Below are positions 43,181 through 52,581 of a stretch of DNA of 64,000 bases, one piece after another. Source of the DNA: an uncultured bacterium (GTDB lineage: Bacteria > Bacillota > Clostridia > Lachnospirales > Lachnospiraceae). Both the position numbers and the translations under genes were made by a program. The notes below the pieces were generated by a model. It searched no databases, had not been told where the DNA came from, and saw only the letters and a program-made list of their open reading frames with translations. Location of the stretch: contig CAJMRM010000007.1 of assembly GCA_905215775.1 (NCBI GenBank), positions 6,973 to 70,972 on the forward strand, in the 5' to 3' direction. The first letter of the stretch is position 1; each line of letters begins with the position of its first letter.

Positions 43181-43507
43181 ATGGAAAGAAAAAATTATAC
43201 AGAAGTGCTGATCAATGGGAATATCTACACCCTGGGCGGCTCGGAGGAGCAGGAATATCTCCAGAAGGTGGCCGCTTATATCAATGAAAAGATCGGGATT
43301 TTAAAGACCCAGCCGGGATTTACCAGGCAGAACAAGGATTATCAGGAAGTGATGATCTATCTGAATCTGGCGGATGATTATTTCAAGGCCCTCCAGGAGG
43401 CAAAGATGGCAAAGGCCCAGAGGGACGATCTGGAAAGAGAGATTTATAGTCTGAAGCATGAGCTGATCAGCGCCCAGATGAAGCTGGACGCTCAGACGGA
43501 ACAGTAG
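43181..43507 (+). CDS. zapA: cell division protein ZapA
   Basis: 108 residues. VLINGNIYTLGGSEEQEYLQ is the ZapA front domain; the long C-terminal helix (from LQEAKMAKAQRDDLEREIYS on) forms the coiled coil. It promotes FtsZ bundling. GGGAGAG precedes the start. It lies 90 bp after ruvB; a TG-extended TAGACT near 43144-43152 could be its own promoter. Confidence 0.88.
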   Translation: MERKNYTEVLINGNIYTLGGSEEQEYLQKVAAYINEKIGILKTQPGFTRQNKDYQEVMIYLNLADDYFKALQEAKMAKAQRDDLEREIYSLKHELISAQMKLDAQTEQ

Positions 43508-43589
43508 GATACAAAAGAGAAAACGGGCTGCCGCATGGAATTTTGATATGCAGCGGCCCTTTCTGGGCTTTTGGCCGGAAAGGAAGCGT

Positions 43590-45926
43590 ATGGAAAAGAG
43601 AAAGGTTGAGATCCTGGCACCGGCCGGATCTTATGAGAGCATGGTAGCTGCCGTCAACGCCGGGGCCAATGCCGTCTACATCGGCGGGAGCCGGTTCGGA
43701 GCCAGGGCCTATGCGGATAATCTGGATGAGGAGGCTATGGTTCGGGCCATTGATTTTGCCCACCTCCATAACTGCCGGATCTATATGACCGTCAATACTC
43801 TGGTAAAGGAAAAGGAGCTGCCGGAGCTTTACGGGTATTTAAAGCCCTACTATGAGGCGGGACTGGATGCAGTCCTGGTCCAGGATCTGGGCGTGTTTTC
43901 TTATATCCGGGAGCATTTTCCGGATCTGCCCCTTCATATCAGCACACAGATGACTGTGACGGGAAAATACAGCGCCGCCAGGCTGAAGGACATGGGAGCC
44001 GTCCGGGTGGTACCGGCCAGGGAGCTTTCCCTGAAGGAGATCCGGGAGATCTGCGAAACCACGGGGATGGAGGTGGAAACCTTTGTCCACGGGGCGCTCT
44101 GCTACTGTTATTCGGGTCAGTGCCTGTTTTCCAGCCTCATCGGGGGACGGAGCGGAAACCGGGGACGGTGCGCCCAGACCTGCCGCCTGCCCTTTGATGT
44201 GGAGAAGGGAGAAAAGGTCCTCAGCGGGAAAAATGAAAAATATGTTCTGAGCCTTAAGGATCTTTGTACCCTGGATCTTCTGCCGGAGATCCTGGAGGCC
44301 GGAGTCTGCTCCTTAAAGATCGAGGGACGGATGAAGAGTCCGCGGTATACGGCCGGAGTGGTGAGCATCTACCGGAAATACGTGGATCTGTTCCTGGCCC
44401 GCGGCCGGTCCGGCTACCGGGTGGATCCGGCGGACCGGAGAGCGCTTCTGGAGCTGTTTGACCGGGGCGGTCAGTCAGAGGGCTACTATAAGGAACACAA
44501 CGGCCGGGACATGGTGGTCTTAAAGGAAAAGCCGGCGTTCAGGGAGCCGGACCAGGAGCTGTTCGATTATCTGGACCGGACCTATGTGGAAACGGTGAAA
44601 CAGGAGCCTGTACGCGGGACCGCCCTGGTCTCAGAGGGAAAGCCGGTGCGGCTGACTGTGGAATATACGCCCTCGCTGGAGCCTGTGGAGCGGCTGGGAG
44701 ATGGAACGGCCGTTCCGGAGCCGGTTTCTGCCGTCTGCACCGGAGAGCCGGCGGAAACGGCAAAAAATGCCCCTATGGATGGGGACAGGATCCGGAAACA
44801 GCTGATGAAGACCGGGGATTCTCCGTTTTTTTTTGAGGAGCTGGAGATTTCTCTGGAAGGGAAGGTATTCCTGCCGGTACAGGCCTTAAACCGGCTGAGG
44901 AGAGAGACCCTGGAGGAGCTTTACAGGGCTGTGACGGAGCGGTTCCACCGGAAGACAGAGGAAGGGCATAAAAACACAGAGCCAGAAAACGGAGAAGGGA
45001 CATCCGGGACAGCGGCCCAGGCTGCCGCCGGAGAAACGGCCGGAGAAAAAAGAGCCGGGCTTCAGTCCGTTCCGGGCGGCCAGAAGGCGGAGCCGGAATT
45101 TGCCGTATCCGTTTCCAGCGGAGAACAGCTCCGGGAGACGCTGGCCCTGGTACAGGAAAAGCGGCAGGCCGGCGCAGAAACGCCCTTCGGGATCTACCTG
45201 GCCAGCGAGGAATTCGATCCGGGCCAGTGGCGGGAGCTGGCGGACCGGTGCCATAAGGCGGGAAGCGCCTGCTATCTGATGATGCCCAGAATTTTCCGTT
45301 CCCGGGCGGAGCGGTTTTTCCTGGACCATATGGACGAGCTGAAAAACGCCGGTTTTGACGCCATAGGCGTGGGCTCCATGGAGGAGCCGGGATTTTTAGA
45401 GGCACATGTGCCTGGGATGAAGCAGCATTTTGACCACGGCATGTATGTGTTCAATCACCGGGCGGAAATGGCCATGAAGGCCTATGGAGCCAGCCGGGTA
45501 ACCCTTCCGGTGGAGCTGAACGCCAGGGAGCTTTCTGATGCAGGAGTCCGGGGGGAGGTGATCGTTTACGGTTATCTGCCCATGATGGTATCGGCCCAGT
45601 GCGTGAAAAAGACCATGGAGGGCTGTACCGGACGGCCGGAGGTCTTATATCTGAGGGACAGAAAGGGCAAGGCCTTTCCGGTGAAGAACCAGTGCCGCTT
45701 CTGCTTCAATACCATCTATAACGAAAGCCCGCTGTCGCTTCTGGGGCTTTCCGCCGAGGCGGCCCGGCTGTCCCCGGCAGCATACCGCATCGCTCTTACC
45801 CTGGAGGACGGGGAAACGGCAAAAAGGGTGCTACGTTCCTTTTATGAGGAATATATGGAAGGGAAAAAGCAGGCTCCCCCATCCGGAAATTTTACCCGCG
45901 GTCATTTTAAGCGGGGCGTAGAGTAG
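43590..45926 (+). CDS. U32-family peptidase-like protein with DUF3656 (tRNA/rRNA hydroxylation type)
   Basis: 778 residues. The N-terminal KVEILAPAGSYESMVAAVNAG, the YIGGSRFGARAYADN loop and the cysteine set in CYCYSGQCLFSS and GRCAQTC mark U32 proteins. Family members RlhA and TrhP are needed for 5-hydroxycytidine or 5-hydroxyuridine in RNA, so this is more likely an RNA modification enzyme than a protease. A DUF3656-like middle and a second U32-like half follow, separated by a hydrophilic linker at about 450-500. The ATG at 43590 has GGAAAGGAA upstream and starts at the domain. Confidence 0.85.
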   Translation: MEKRKVEILAPAGSYESMVAAVNAGANAVYIGGSRFGARAYADNLDEEAMVRAIDFAHLHNCRIYMTVNTLVKEKELPELYGYLKPYYEAGLDAVLVQDLGVFSYIREHFPDLPLHISTQMTVTGKYSAARLKDMGAVRVVPARELSLKEIREICETTGMEVETFVHGALCYCYSGQCLFSSLIGGRSGNRGRCAQTCRLPFDVEKGEKVLSGKNEKYVLSLKDLCTLDLLPEILEAGVCSLKIEGRMKSPRYTAGVVSIYRKYVDLFLARGRSGYRVDPADRRALLELFDRGGQSEGYYKEHNGRDMVVLKEKPAFREPDQELFDYLDRTYVETVKQEPVRGTALVSEGKPVRLTVEYTPSLEPVERLGDGTAVPEPVSAVCTGEPAETAKNAPMDGDRIRKQLMKTGDSPFFFEELEISLEGKVFLPVQALNRLRRETLEELYRAVTERFHRKTEEGHKNTEPENGEGTSGTAAQAAAGETAGEKRAGLQSVPGGQKAEPEFAVSVSSGEQLRETLALVQEKRQAGAETPFGIYLASEEFDPGQWRELADRCHKAGSACYLMMPRIFRSRAERFFLDHMDELKNAGFDAIGVGSMEEPGFLEAHVPGMKQHFDHGMYVFNHRAEMAMKAYGASRVTLPVELNARELSDAGVRGEVIVYGYLPMMVSAQCVKKTMEGCTGRPEVLYLRDRKGKAFPVKNQCRFCFNTIYNESPLSLLGLSAEAARLSPAAYRIALTLEDGETAKRVLRSFYEEYMEGKKQAPPSGNFTRGHFKRGVE

Positions 45927-45934
45927 GTGAGACA

Positions 45935-47278
45935 TTGACGAATCTTGTTGTGGAGGTATCCAGATACCTGATCATCCTTCTGATCGCCATTTACACATAT
46001 TACAACTTCCGGTTCTTTTCCATGAAGGACCAGGAGGGCCGGGATCTGGCCTGTTCCAGACAGCTGATCTGTATGTTCATGCTCCATTTCCTGGCCAATA
46101 TGGTAATCGTCTTAAATACAGGGTTGGGAAGTCTGGCGGTCTTTTACGGGGCCCAGGTGATCTTTTTTCTGTGCTATATTTATCTGTACCGCTTTTTTTA
46201 CAGGAACGTATCCAGGCTCCTGGTGAATAATACATGCATGCTTTTATGCACCAGCTTTATTATGCTGACCCGGTTAAATCCATCCCGGGCCATGCGCCAG
46301 TTTGTGATCGTGGCGGCATCGGCCGTGGTCACCTGGATAATTCCCCTGATCATCGACCGGGTATGGCAGCTGGTAAAGTTTCCCTGGATCTACTGCGGCC
46401 TGGGACTTGCCCTTTTATCGGTGGTGTGCTTTCTTGGCAGTACGTCCTATGGGGCGCAGCTTTCCATCTCCATCGGCGGTTTTTCCTTCCAGCCGTCGGA
46501 GTTTGTGAAGATCAGCTTTGTGTTTTTTGTTGCTACCATGTTTTACCGGTCCACGGATTTTAGGACCGTTGCCGTGACCACGGCGGCTGCTGCGGCCCAT
46601 GTGCTGGTGCTGGTGGCCTCCAGAGATCTGGGAAACGCCCTGATCTTTTTCGTCACATACCTGATGATGCTCTTTGTGGCCACCTCCAACTGGTTTTATC
46701 TGGGAGCAGGTGCTGCCGGAGGAGCGGGGGCTGCGGTGGCGGCCTACCATATGTTCTCCCATGTAAGGCGGCGGGTCCTGGCCTGGAGAGATCCCTGGTC
46801 TGATGTGGACGATATCGGATATCAGGCAGCCCAGTCCCTGTTTGCCATCGGCACAGGCGGCTGGTTCGGTATGGGACTTTACCAGGGAATGCCGGAAAAG
46901 ATCCCGGTGGTGGATAAGGACTTTATATTTTCGTCGGTTTCTGAGGAGCTGGGCGGCATCTATGCCCTCTGTCTCTTATTTATCTGCGTGGGCTGCTTTC
47001 TCCAGTTCATGCTGATCGCCACGAGGATGCAGGCCATGTTTTATAAGCTCATTGCCTTCGGGCTGGGTACGGTCTATATCACCCAGGTATTTCTGACGGT
47101 CGGCGGAGCCACCAAATTCATCCCCTCCACCGGCGTGACCCTGCCCTTTGTCAGCTATGGAGGAAGCTCCGTGCTGGCCACCTTTATCCTTTTTCATATC
47201 ATCCAGGGACTGTACATTTTAAAACGCGGAGAGGAGGAGGAAGATGAAGAAGAGCAGGCCAAATCCAAAGGCCAATAA
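45935..47278 (+). CDS. FtsW/RodA/SpoVE-family peptidoglycan glycosyltransferase
   Basis: 447 residues with ten or more membrane segments. SFQPSEFVKISFVFF, ASRDLGNALIFFVTYLMM and the C-terminal TLPFVSYGGSSVLATFIL are SEDS-family hallmarks. It polymerises lipid II outside the membrane. The start is TTG with AGGTGAG upstream, eight bases after the U32 stop. It overlaps the PBP gene by 35 bases, indicating a dedicated SEDS-bPBP pair. Which of elongation, division or sporulation it serves cannot be told. Confidence 0.9.
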   Translation: MTNLVVEVSRYLIILLIAIYTYYNFRFFSMKDQEGRDLACSRQLICMFMLHFLANMVIVLNTGLGSLAVFYGAQVIFFLCYIYLYRFFYRNVSRLLVNNTCMLLCTSFIMLTRLNPSRAMRQFVIVAASAVVTWIIPLIIDRVWQLVKFPWIYCGLGLALLSVVCFLGSTSYGAQLSISIGGFSFQPSEFVKISFVFFVATMFYRSTDFRTVAVTTAAAAAHVLVLVASRDLGNALIFFVTYLMMLFVATSNWFYLGAGAAGGAGAAVAAYHMFSHVRRRVLAWRDPWSDVDDIGYQAAQSLFAIGTGGWFGMGLYQGMPEKIPVVDKDFIFSSVSEELGGIYALCLLFICVGCFLQFMLIATRMQAMFYKLIAFGLGTVYITQVFLTVGGATKFIPSTGVTLPFVSYGGSSVLATFILFHIIQGLYILKRGEEEEDEEEQAKSKGQ

Positions 47279-48671
47279 GAATATCCTGTGGTTTGCCTAC
47301 GGGGTGGTGGGCGTTTTTGCCGCCATGGGGATCTATATGGGCGTCTTTCTCCAGTTCCGGAGCGAGGATGTGATCAACAATCCCTATAATGCCAGGATCG
47401 CCGGAATGGCGGACCGGGTGGTGCGCGGAAAGCTTTTAGCCGATGACGGAACGGTCATTGCAGAGACCATGACCGGAGAGGACGGGAAGGAGATGCGGAG
47501 CTATCCGTACGGTCAGCTGTTTGCCCATGTGGCCGGCTATTCCACCATGGGAAAGACGGGACTGGAATCTCTGGTGAACTTCCACCTTCTGAGCTCCCAT
47601 GTGAATCTCATGGAAAAGATCGTGAACGAGCTGGCGGGAGAGAAGAGCACCGGCGACAACGCAGTGACGACTCTGAACCTGCGGCTGCAGCAGACCGCCT
47701 GGGACGCCCTGGGAGACCGGAAGGGCGCGGTGATCGCCATGGAGCCGGATACAGGAAAGGTGCTTGCCATGGTATCAAAGCCTGCCTTTGATCCCAATAC
47801 GGTGGAGGCCGACTGGGACAGCCTGGTGAACGGGGACAGCAAGGAGGCCAGGCTCCTGAACCGGGCCACCCAGGGCCTTTACCCGCCCGGGTCCACCTTT
47901 AAGGTCATTACGGCTCTGGAATACATGAGAGAGCATCCGGGGGCTTATCACGGCTTCCATTTTTTCTGTGACGGGATCTATGAGTACGAAAATATCCGGA
48001 TCCAGTGCTACCATAAAACGGCCCACGGGGAGGAGGATTTCGCAGCGGCCTTTGCCAACTCCTGCAACGGCGCCTTTTCTTCTCTGGGACTGGAGCTGGA
48101 CCTGAATGGACTCCGGGGGCTTTCCGAACAGCTTTTGTTCAACCGGGAGCAGCCCTTATCCATCCCCTACAATAAAAGCTCCTACCAGATGGGGGCGGAT
48201 GCAGACCAATGGGAGATCATGCAGACGGCCATCGGCCAGGGAAACACGCTGATGACGCCCATGCATAATCTGATGATCATGGCGGCCATTGCCAACGACG
48301 GGATCCTTATGAAGCCGTATTTTGTGGACCATGTGGAGAATCCCGGCGGCCAGACGGTAAGGAAATTTAAGCCGGAGGCATACGGGGAGCTGATGGTGGC
48401 CAATGAGGCGGCTGCCTTAAAGGAGCTGCTGGTGCGGGTGATCCGGGAAGGGACCGGCTCGTCCTTGAGGACCGACGCCTACCAGGCTGCGGGAAAGACT
48501 GGCTCCGCAGAATTTGAAACGGGGAAGGAGACCCATGCCTGGTTCGTGGGCTATGCGCCTGCGGAGGATCCAAAGATCGCCGTCTGCGTCATCGTGGAGG
48601 AAGGCGGTTCCGGGGGAAAAACGGCGGGTCCCATTGCAAAAAAGCTGTTTGACGCATATCTGCTTCCTTAG
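47244..48671 (+). CDS. class B penicillin-binding protein (transpeptidase)
   Basis: 475 residues. One N-terminal membrane segment (near 14-35), then the transpeptidase with S217-x2-K220 (PGSTFKV), S273-x-N275 and K418-T-G420 (AGKTGSAEF). It cross-links peptidoglycan outside the cell. At 475 residues it is shorter than typical FtsI/PBP2, with a small N-terminal region, like the PbpA proteins paired with RodA in Actinobacteria. GAGGAGGAGG precedes the start inside the FtsW-like gene. Confidence 0.92.
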   Translation: MKKSRPNPKANKNILWFAYGVVGVFAAMGIYMGVFLQFRSEDVINNPYNARIAGMADRVVRGKLLADDGTVIAETMTGEDGKEMRSYPYGQLFAHVAGYSTMGKTGLESLVNFHLLSSHVNLMEKIVNELAGEKSTGDNAVTTLNLRLQQTAWDALGDRKGAVIAMEPDTGKVLAMVSKPAFDPNTVEADWDSLVNGDSKEARLLNRATQGLYPPGSTFKVITALEYMREHPGAYHGFHFFCDGIYEYENIRIQCYHKTAHGEEDFAAAFANSCNGAFSSLGLELDLNGLRGLSEQLLFNREQPLSIPYNKSSYQMGADADQWEIMQTAIGQGNTLMTPMHNLMIMAAIANDGILMKPYFVDHVENPGGQTVRKFKPEAYGELMVANEAAALKELLVRVIREGTGSSLRTDAYQAAGKTGSAEFETGKETHAWFVGYAPAEDPKIAVCVIVEEGGSGGKTAGPIAKKLFDAYLLP

Positions 48672-48684
48672 TCCTGTCTCAAAA

Positions 48685-48718
48685 CCGCGGGAAAATATCT
48701 ATTCCTTTTTTCCCGCGG
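48685..48718 (+). terminator. hairpin after the PBP gene
   Basis: CCGCGGGAAAA (48685-48695) pairs perfectly with TTTTCCCGCGG (48708-48718). The T run is within the stem, not after it, so termination may be weak on the plus strand. A TG-extended TAGAAT (48725-48730) just after it may drive galE. Confidence 0.5.
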
Positions 48719-48802
48719 CCGTGATAGAATAGGAAATGACTGGGCGGCCGGAAAGACCGGCGGCGGACAAGATACGTATCCAGGAAAGAGAGGCGTGACA
48801 AT

Positions 48803-49822
48803 ATGAGAATTTTAGTAACTGGCGGCGCCGGATATATCGGCAGCCACACATGCCTGGAGCTTTTAAACCAGGGGCATGAGGTCGTTGTTTTCGATAATCT
48901 GAGCAATTCCTCCGAGGAATCCTTAAGGCGGGTAAAAAAGCTGACGGGAAAGGATATCGTCTTTTATAAGGCGGATATGCTGGACCGGGATGCGCTGGAG
49001 GCGATCTTTGAAAAGGAAAAGATCGATGCGGTGATCCATTTTGCAGGCTTAAAGGCCGTGGGAGAATCCGTGGCAAAGCCTCTGGAATATTACTACAACA
49101 ACATTACCGGAACGCTGGTGCTCTGCGACGTTATGAGAAAGCATGGCGTAAAGAAGATCATCTTCAGCTCCTCTGCCACCGTATACGGCGATCCTGCCTT
49201 TGTACCGATCACCGAGGACTGCCCCAAGGGACAGTGCACCAACCCCTATGGCCAAACCAAGAGCATGCTGGAGCAGATCCTGACCGATATCCAGAAGGCG
49301 GATCCGGAGTGGACTGTGATCCTTTTACGGTACTTTAATCCGGTAGGCGCCCATGAAAGCGGCATGATCGGAGAGGATCCCGCCGGCATCCCCAACAACC
49401 TGACGCCCTACATCACCCAGGTGGCTGTGGGCAAGCTGAAGGAGGTGGGCGTATTCGGAGACGACTACGATACGCCGGACGGAACGGGAGTACGGGACTA
49501 TATCCATGTAATGGACCTGGCAGACGGCCATGTAAAGGCCTTAAAGAAATTTGAGGATACGCCGGCAGTCTATATTTATAACCTGGGGACCGGACACGGA
49601 TACAGCGTTCTGGATATGATCCATGCGTTTTCCAGGGCTGTGGGAAAAGAGATCCCGTATGTGATCAAGCCCAGACGGGCCGGCGATATTGCCACCTGCT
49701 ACGCAGACGCTGCAAAGGCCAAGGCGGAGCTGGGCTGGGAGGCAAAGCGCGGAATCGACGATATGTGCGCCGATGGATGGAGATGGCAGTCCATGAATCC
49801 CAACGGGTACAGGGAAGCATAA
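48803..49822 (+). CDS. galE: UDP-glucose 4-epimerase
   Basis: 339 residues. The Rossmann motif GGAGYIGSHTCLELL binds NAD+, and the catalytic Ser/Tyr/Lys are in FSSSATVYG and YGQTKSMLE. LRYFNPVGAHESG and RDYIHVMDLADGHVKAL are GalE signatures. It interconverts UDP-glucose and UDP-galactose. The start has AGGCGTG upstream, a modest site. Stand-alone gene with its own terminator. Confidence 0.95.
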   Translation: MRILVTGGAGYIGSHTCLELLNQGHEVVVFDNLSNSSEESLRRVKKLTGKDIVFYKADMLDRDALEAIFEKEKIDAVIHFAGLKAVGESVAKPLEYYYNNITGTLVLCDVMRKHGVKKIIFSSSATVYGDPAFVPITEDCPKGQCTNPYGQTKSMLEQILTDIQKADPEWTVILLRYFNPVGAHESGMIGEDPAGIPNNLTPYITQVAVGKLKEVGVFGDDYDTPDGTGVRDYIHVMDLADGHVKALKKFEDTPAVYIYNLGTGHGYSVLDMIHAFSRAVGKEIPYVIKPRRAGDIATCYADAAKAKAELGWEAKRGIDDMCADGWRWQSMNPNGYREA

Positions 49823-49831
49823 ATGAAAAAC

Positions 49832-49863
49832 AAGGCCATCGGGAGCTTTCCCATGGCCTTTTT
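49832..49863 (+). terminator. galE terminator
   Basis: AAGGCCAT (49832-49839) pairs with ATGGCCTT (49853-49860), with an inner GGGA/TCCC stem, followed by TTT and preceded by AAAAA. It ends 14 bases before the next start. Confidence 0.78.
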
Positions 49864-49877
49864 ATGGAGGGGCTTAC

Positions 49878-51800
49878 ATGATGAAGAAGATCGATATCAG
49901 AGATTTTATGAATTACCATTATACCACCGGGCTCACAGCAGCTCCCGATGGAAGGCACGGCGCTTTTGCGGTGGTGGATGTCAACGAAAAGGAAAACTGC
50001 TATGATTCCTGTCTGTGGACCATGGATCTTTCCGACGGAAGCGTCCGGAAGCTGACATCCGGAAGAAAGGAAAGAAATTTTTCCTGGATCGACGGGGAAA
50101 CGCTTCTTTTTACCGGCTGCCGGGAAAAGGAATACAAGGATAAGATCGAGGACGGAGAGACCTGGACCTGCTTTTATACCATCGGCCTTCACGGGGGAGA
50201 GGCGGAGTTTGCCTTTGCCGTTCCCTACGCCGTGGGAAAATTCGCCGTATGCGGGAATAAGGTGTTCATGTCCGTAAAATATGAGTACGCCAAAGAGGAA
50301 AAGGATTACGAGGTCTTTGACGAGCTTCCCTTCTGGGCCAACGGAAAAGGTGTGGTCAATAAAAAACGGAACCGCCTGGCCGTTTATGACCGGGAAAAGG
50401 GAGAGCTGGAGATCCTCAGCCCGGAATATGAAACCGTGGAAAATTTCTGGCTGGAGGACGGCTGCCTCCTGTATACAGGCGTCCAGTACACGGATATGAA
50501 GTCCTGGAGGCCGGGCCTTTACCGGGTGGGGCTGGAAGCCTATGAACGGGAAATGCTGATCAGCCAGGACCGGATGCGGATCGACTACGCCTGTGTCTTA
50601 AAGGGACAGGTGATGCTGTTCGGATCAGAAATGAAGACCTACGGCATCAATGAGAATCCGCAGCTGTTCCGTCTGGAGGACGGAGCGCTGAAGGAGCTGG
50701 CGTTCTTTGACCGGAGCATCCATAACTCCATCTGCAGCGACTGTAAATTTGCAGACGGAGAAGGGATTGTCCACGATGACGAAAAAATCTATTTCATCTC
50801 CACCTTCAGAAAGCAGAGTGTGATCTGCGCTGTGGATGCAGAGGGAAGGTTTGAGACCCTTTACGACCGCCAGGGCAGCGTCCATACCTTGTCCCTGGGA
50901 GCCGGGGCCGTATGGTATACCGCCATGCGGGACATGGGGCTGACAGAGATTTACCGGCTGAAGAACGGGAACGAGGAGAAGCTTACGGCCTTCAACGACG
51001 GGCTGTTGGCGGAACGGGACGTATGCCCGGTGGAGGAGTTTACTTTTACCTATAAGGACGTGGAGCTGGACGGCTATGTGATGAAGCCGGCGGGCTTCGA
51101 TCCGGAAAAGAAATACCCGGCGATCCTTACGGTCCACGGCGGCCCCAGAGCCACCTTCGGCCCGGTATTCTTCCATGAAAGCCAGGCCTTTGCCAATGCG
51201 GGCTATTTTGTATTTTTCACCAACCCTGTGGGCAGCGACGGCCGCGGGAATGCCTTTGCGGACCTTTCCGGCCGGTACGGCACGGTGGACTTTGAAAACT
51301 GTCTGGCCATGACCGACGAGGTGTTAAAGCGTTATCCCCAGATCGATGAAAAGCGCGTGGGGATCATGGGCGGAAGCTACGGCGGCTTCATGTGCAACTG
51401 GGCCATTGGAAACACCGACCGGTTTGCGGCAGCGGCGTCCCAGAGGAGCATCTCCAACTGGATCTCCCTCAGCATGACCACAGATATCGGCTATTCCTTC
51501 GATCTCCAGGAGACAGACGGCGATCCCTGGAACAGCCCCGATAAGATGTGGGTATGCTCGCCCTTAAAATACGCCAACAAGGCAAAAACGCCCACCCTGT
51601 TCATCCAGTCGGACGAGGACTACCGCTGCTATATGGGCGACGCCCTCCAGATGTTCTCGGCACTGAAATATTTTGGGGTGGAAACCCGGATGTGCCTGTT
51701 CCATGGAGAGAATCATGAGCTGTCCCGGTCCGGCAAGCCTTCCCACCGGCTCCGCAGACTTTCGGAAATGATGGAATGGTTTGAAAAATATCTGAAATAG
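49878..51800 (+). CDS. S9-family prolyl oligopeptidase-like serine peptidase
   Basis: 640 residues. The N-terminal 390 form a beta-propeller-like region (for example GLTAAPDGRHGAFAVVDV). The C-terminal alpha/beta hydrolase has the nucleophile S500 in GIMGGSYGGFMCNW, the acid in FIQSDEDYRC and the histidine in HGENHELSRSGK. It resembles acylaminoacyl-peptidases. No signal peptide is present, so it is cytosolic. GGAGGGG precedes the start. Confidence 0.9.
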   Translation: MMKKIDIRDFMNYHYTTGLTAAPDGRHGAFAVVDVNEKENCYDSCLWTMDLSDGSVRKLTSGRKERNFSWIDGETLLFTGCREKEYKDKIEDGETWTCFYTIGLHGGEAEFAFAVPYAVGKFAVCGNKVFMSVKYEYAKEEKDYEVFDELPFWANGKGVVNKKRNRLAVYDREKGELEILSPEYETVENFWLEDGCLLYTGVQYTDMKSWRPGLYRVGLEAYEREMLISQDRMRIDYACVLKGQVMLFGSEMKTYGINENPQLFRLEDGALKELAFFDRSIHNSICSDCKFADGEGIVHDDEKIYFISTFRKQSVICAVDAEGRFETLYDRQGSVHTLSLGAGAVWYTAMRDMGLTEIYRLKNGNEEKLTAFNDGLLAERDVCPVEEFTFTYKDVELDGYVMKPAGFDPEKKYPAILTVHGGPRATFGPVFFHESQAFANAGYFVFFTNPVGSDGRGNAFADLSGRYGTVDFENCLAMTDEVLKRYPQIDEKRVGIMGGSYGGFMCNWAIGNTDRFAAAASQRSISNWISLSMTTDIGYSFDLQETDGDPWNSPDKMWVCSPLKYANKAKTPTLFIQSDEDYRCYMGDALQMFSALKYFGVETRMCLFHGENHELSRSGKPSHRLRRLSEMMEWFEKYLK

Positions 51801-51922
51801 GAAAAATATATCCTATAAAACGTGGGTTGCAAATCTGTCAAAAAAGAAGTATACTAGTCCCAGCGTATCAGACACACCAAATAAGGCGCCCGTCCGGGAG
51901 TCTTACAACAGGAGGGATTGCA

Positions 51923-52375
51923 ATGATAGAAGCAACGAGCTGTGGCGGTGTGGTTATATTTCGCGGCAAGATCCTGGTCCTTTATAAGAACTACAAGAAT
52001 AAGTATGAAGGCTGGGTCCTGCCCAAGGGAACTGTGGAACCGGGCGAAGAGTTTAAGGAAACCGCCCTTAGGGAGGTGAAGGAGGAGACTGGCGTTACCG
52101 CTTCGATCATCAAATATATCGGAAAGAGCCAGTATTCTTTCAGCACGCCCCAGGATACGGTGGAAAAAGACGTACACTGGTATCTGATGATGGCAGACAG
52201 TTATTACAGCAGACCACAGCGGGAGGAATATTTCGTGGATTCCGGATACTATAAGTTTTATGAGGCCTACCATCTTCTGAAATTCTCCAATGAGAAGCAG
52301 ATCCTGGAAAAAGCCTATAACGAGTACCTGGATCTAAAGCGGAGTAACCTCTGGGGCAACAAAAAATATTTTTAA
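51923..52375 (+). CDS. Nudix hydrolase
   Basis: 150 residues. The full Nudix box is present: GTVEPGEEFKETALREVKEE followed by TG (G-x5-E-x7-REVKEETG). The family cleaves nucleoside diphosphates linked to another group; the specific substrate cannot be told. The ATG at 51923 has AGGAGGG upstream; the frame extends further but without a ribosome site. A strong terminator follows. Confidence 0.9.
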   Translation: MIEATSCGGVVIFRGKILVLYKNYKNKYEGWVLPKGTVEPGEEFKETALREVKEETGVTASIIKYIGKSQYSFSTPQDTVEKDVHWYLMMADSYYSRPQREEYFVDSGYYKFYEAYHLLKFSNEKQILEKAYNEYLDLKRSNLWGNKKYF

Positions 52376-52380
52376 AGGCA

Positions 52381-52417
52381 AAGGAAGGCGATGGCCCATG
52401 GCGCGCCTTCCTTTTTT
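52381..52417 (+). terminator. terminator after the Nudix gene
   Basis: AAGGAAGGCG (52381-52390) pairs perfectly with CGCCTTCCTT (52404-52413), followed by TTTT. Confidence 0.85.
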
Positions 52418-52471
52418 CTGCCCTTTTTTCAGGAGAGAAGGCCAGGATCCGGGAAAAACAGATGGATTTCG

Positions 52472-52543
52472 ACTTTAACGCGTTGAACTTCATGAAATTT
52501 AAAGTTATGTACTGTTGACGCGGGACGCTTTTTGTAGTACAAT
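52472..52543 (+). promoter_or_regulatory. promoter of the ABC importer operon with upstream dyads
   Basis: TTGACG (52515-52520), 17 bp spacer, TACAAT (52538-52543). Just upstream ACTTTAA (52472-52478) and TTAAAGT (52499-52505) form an inverted repeat flanking TTCATGAA (52489-52496), a possible regulator site. No T-box was recognised. Confidence 0.6.
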
Positions 52544-52581
52544 CTGTGTTATGAATTTTATTGCGGAGGAGAATCTGTATT

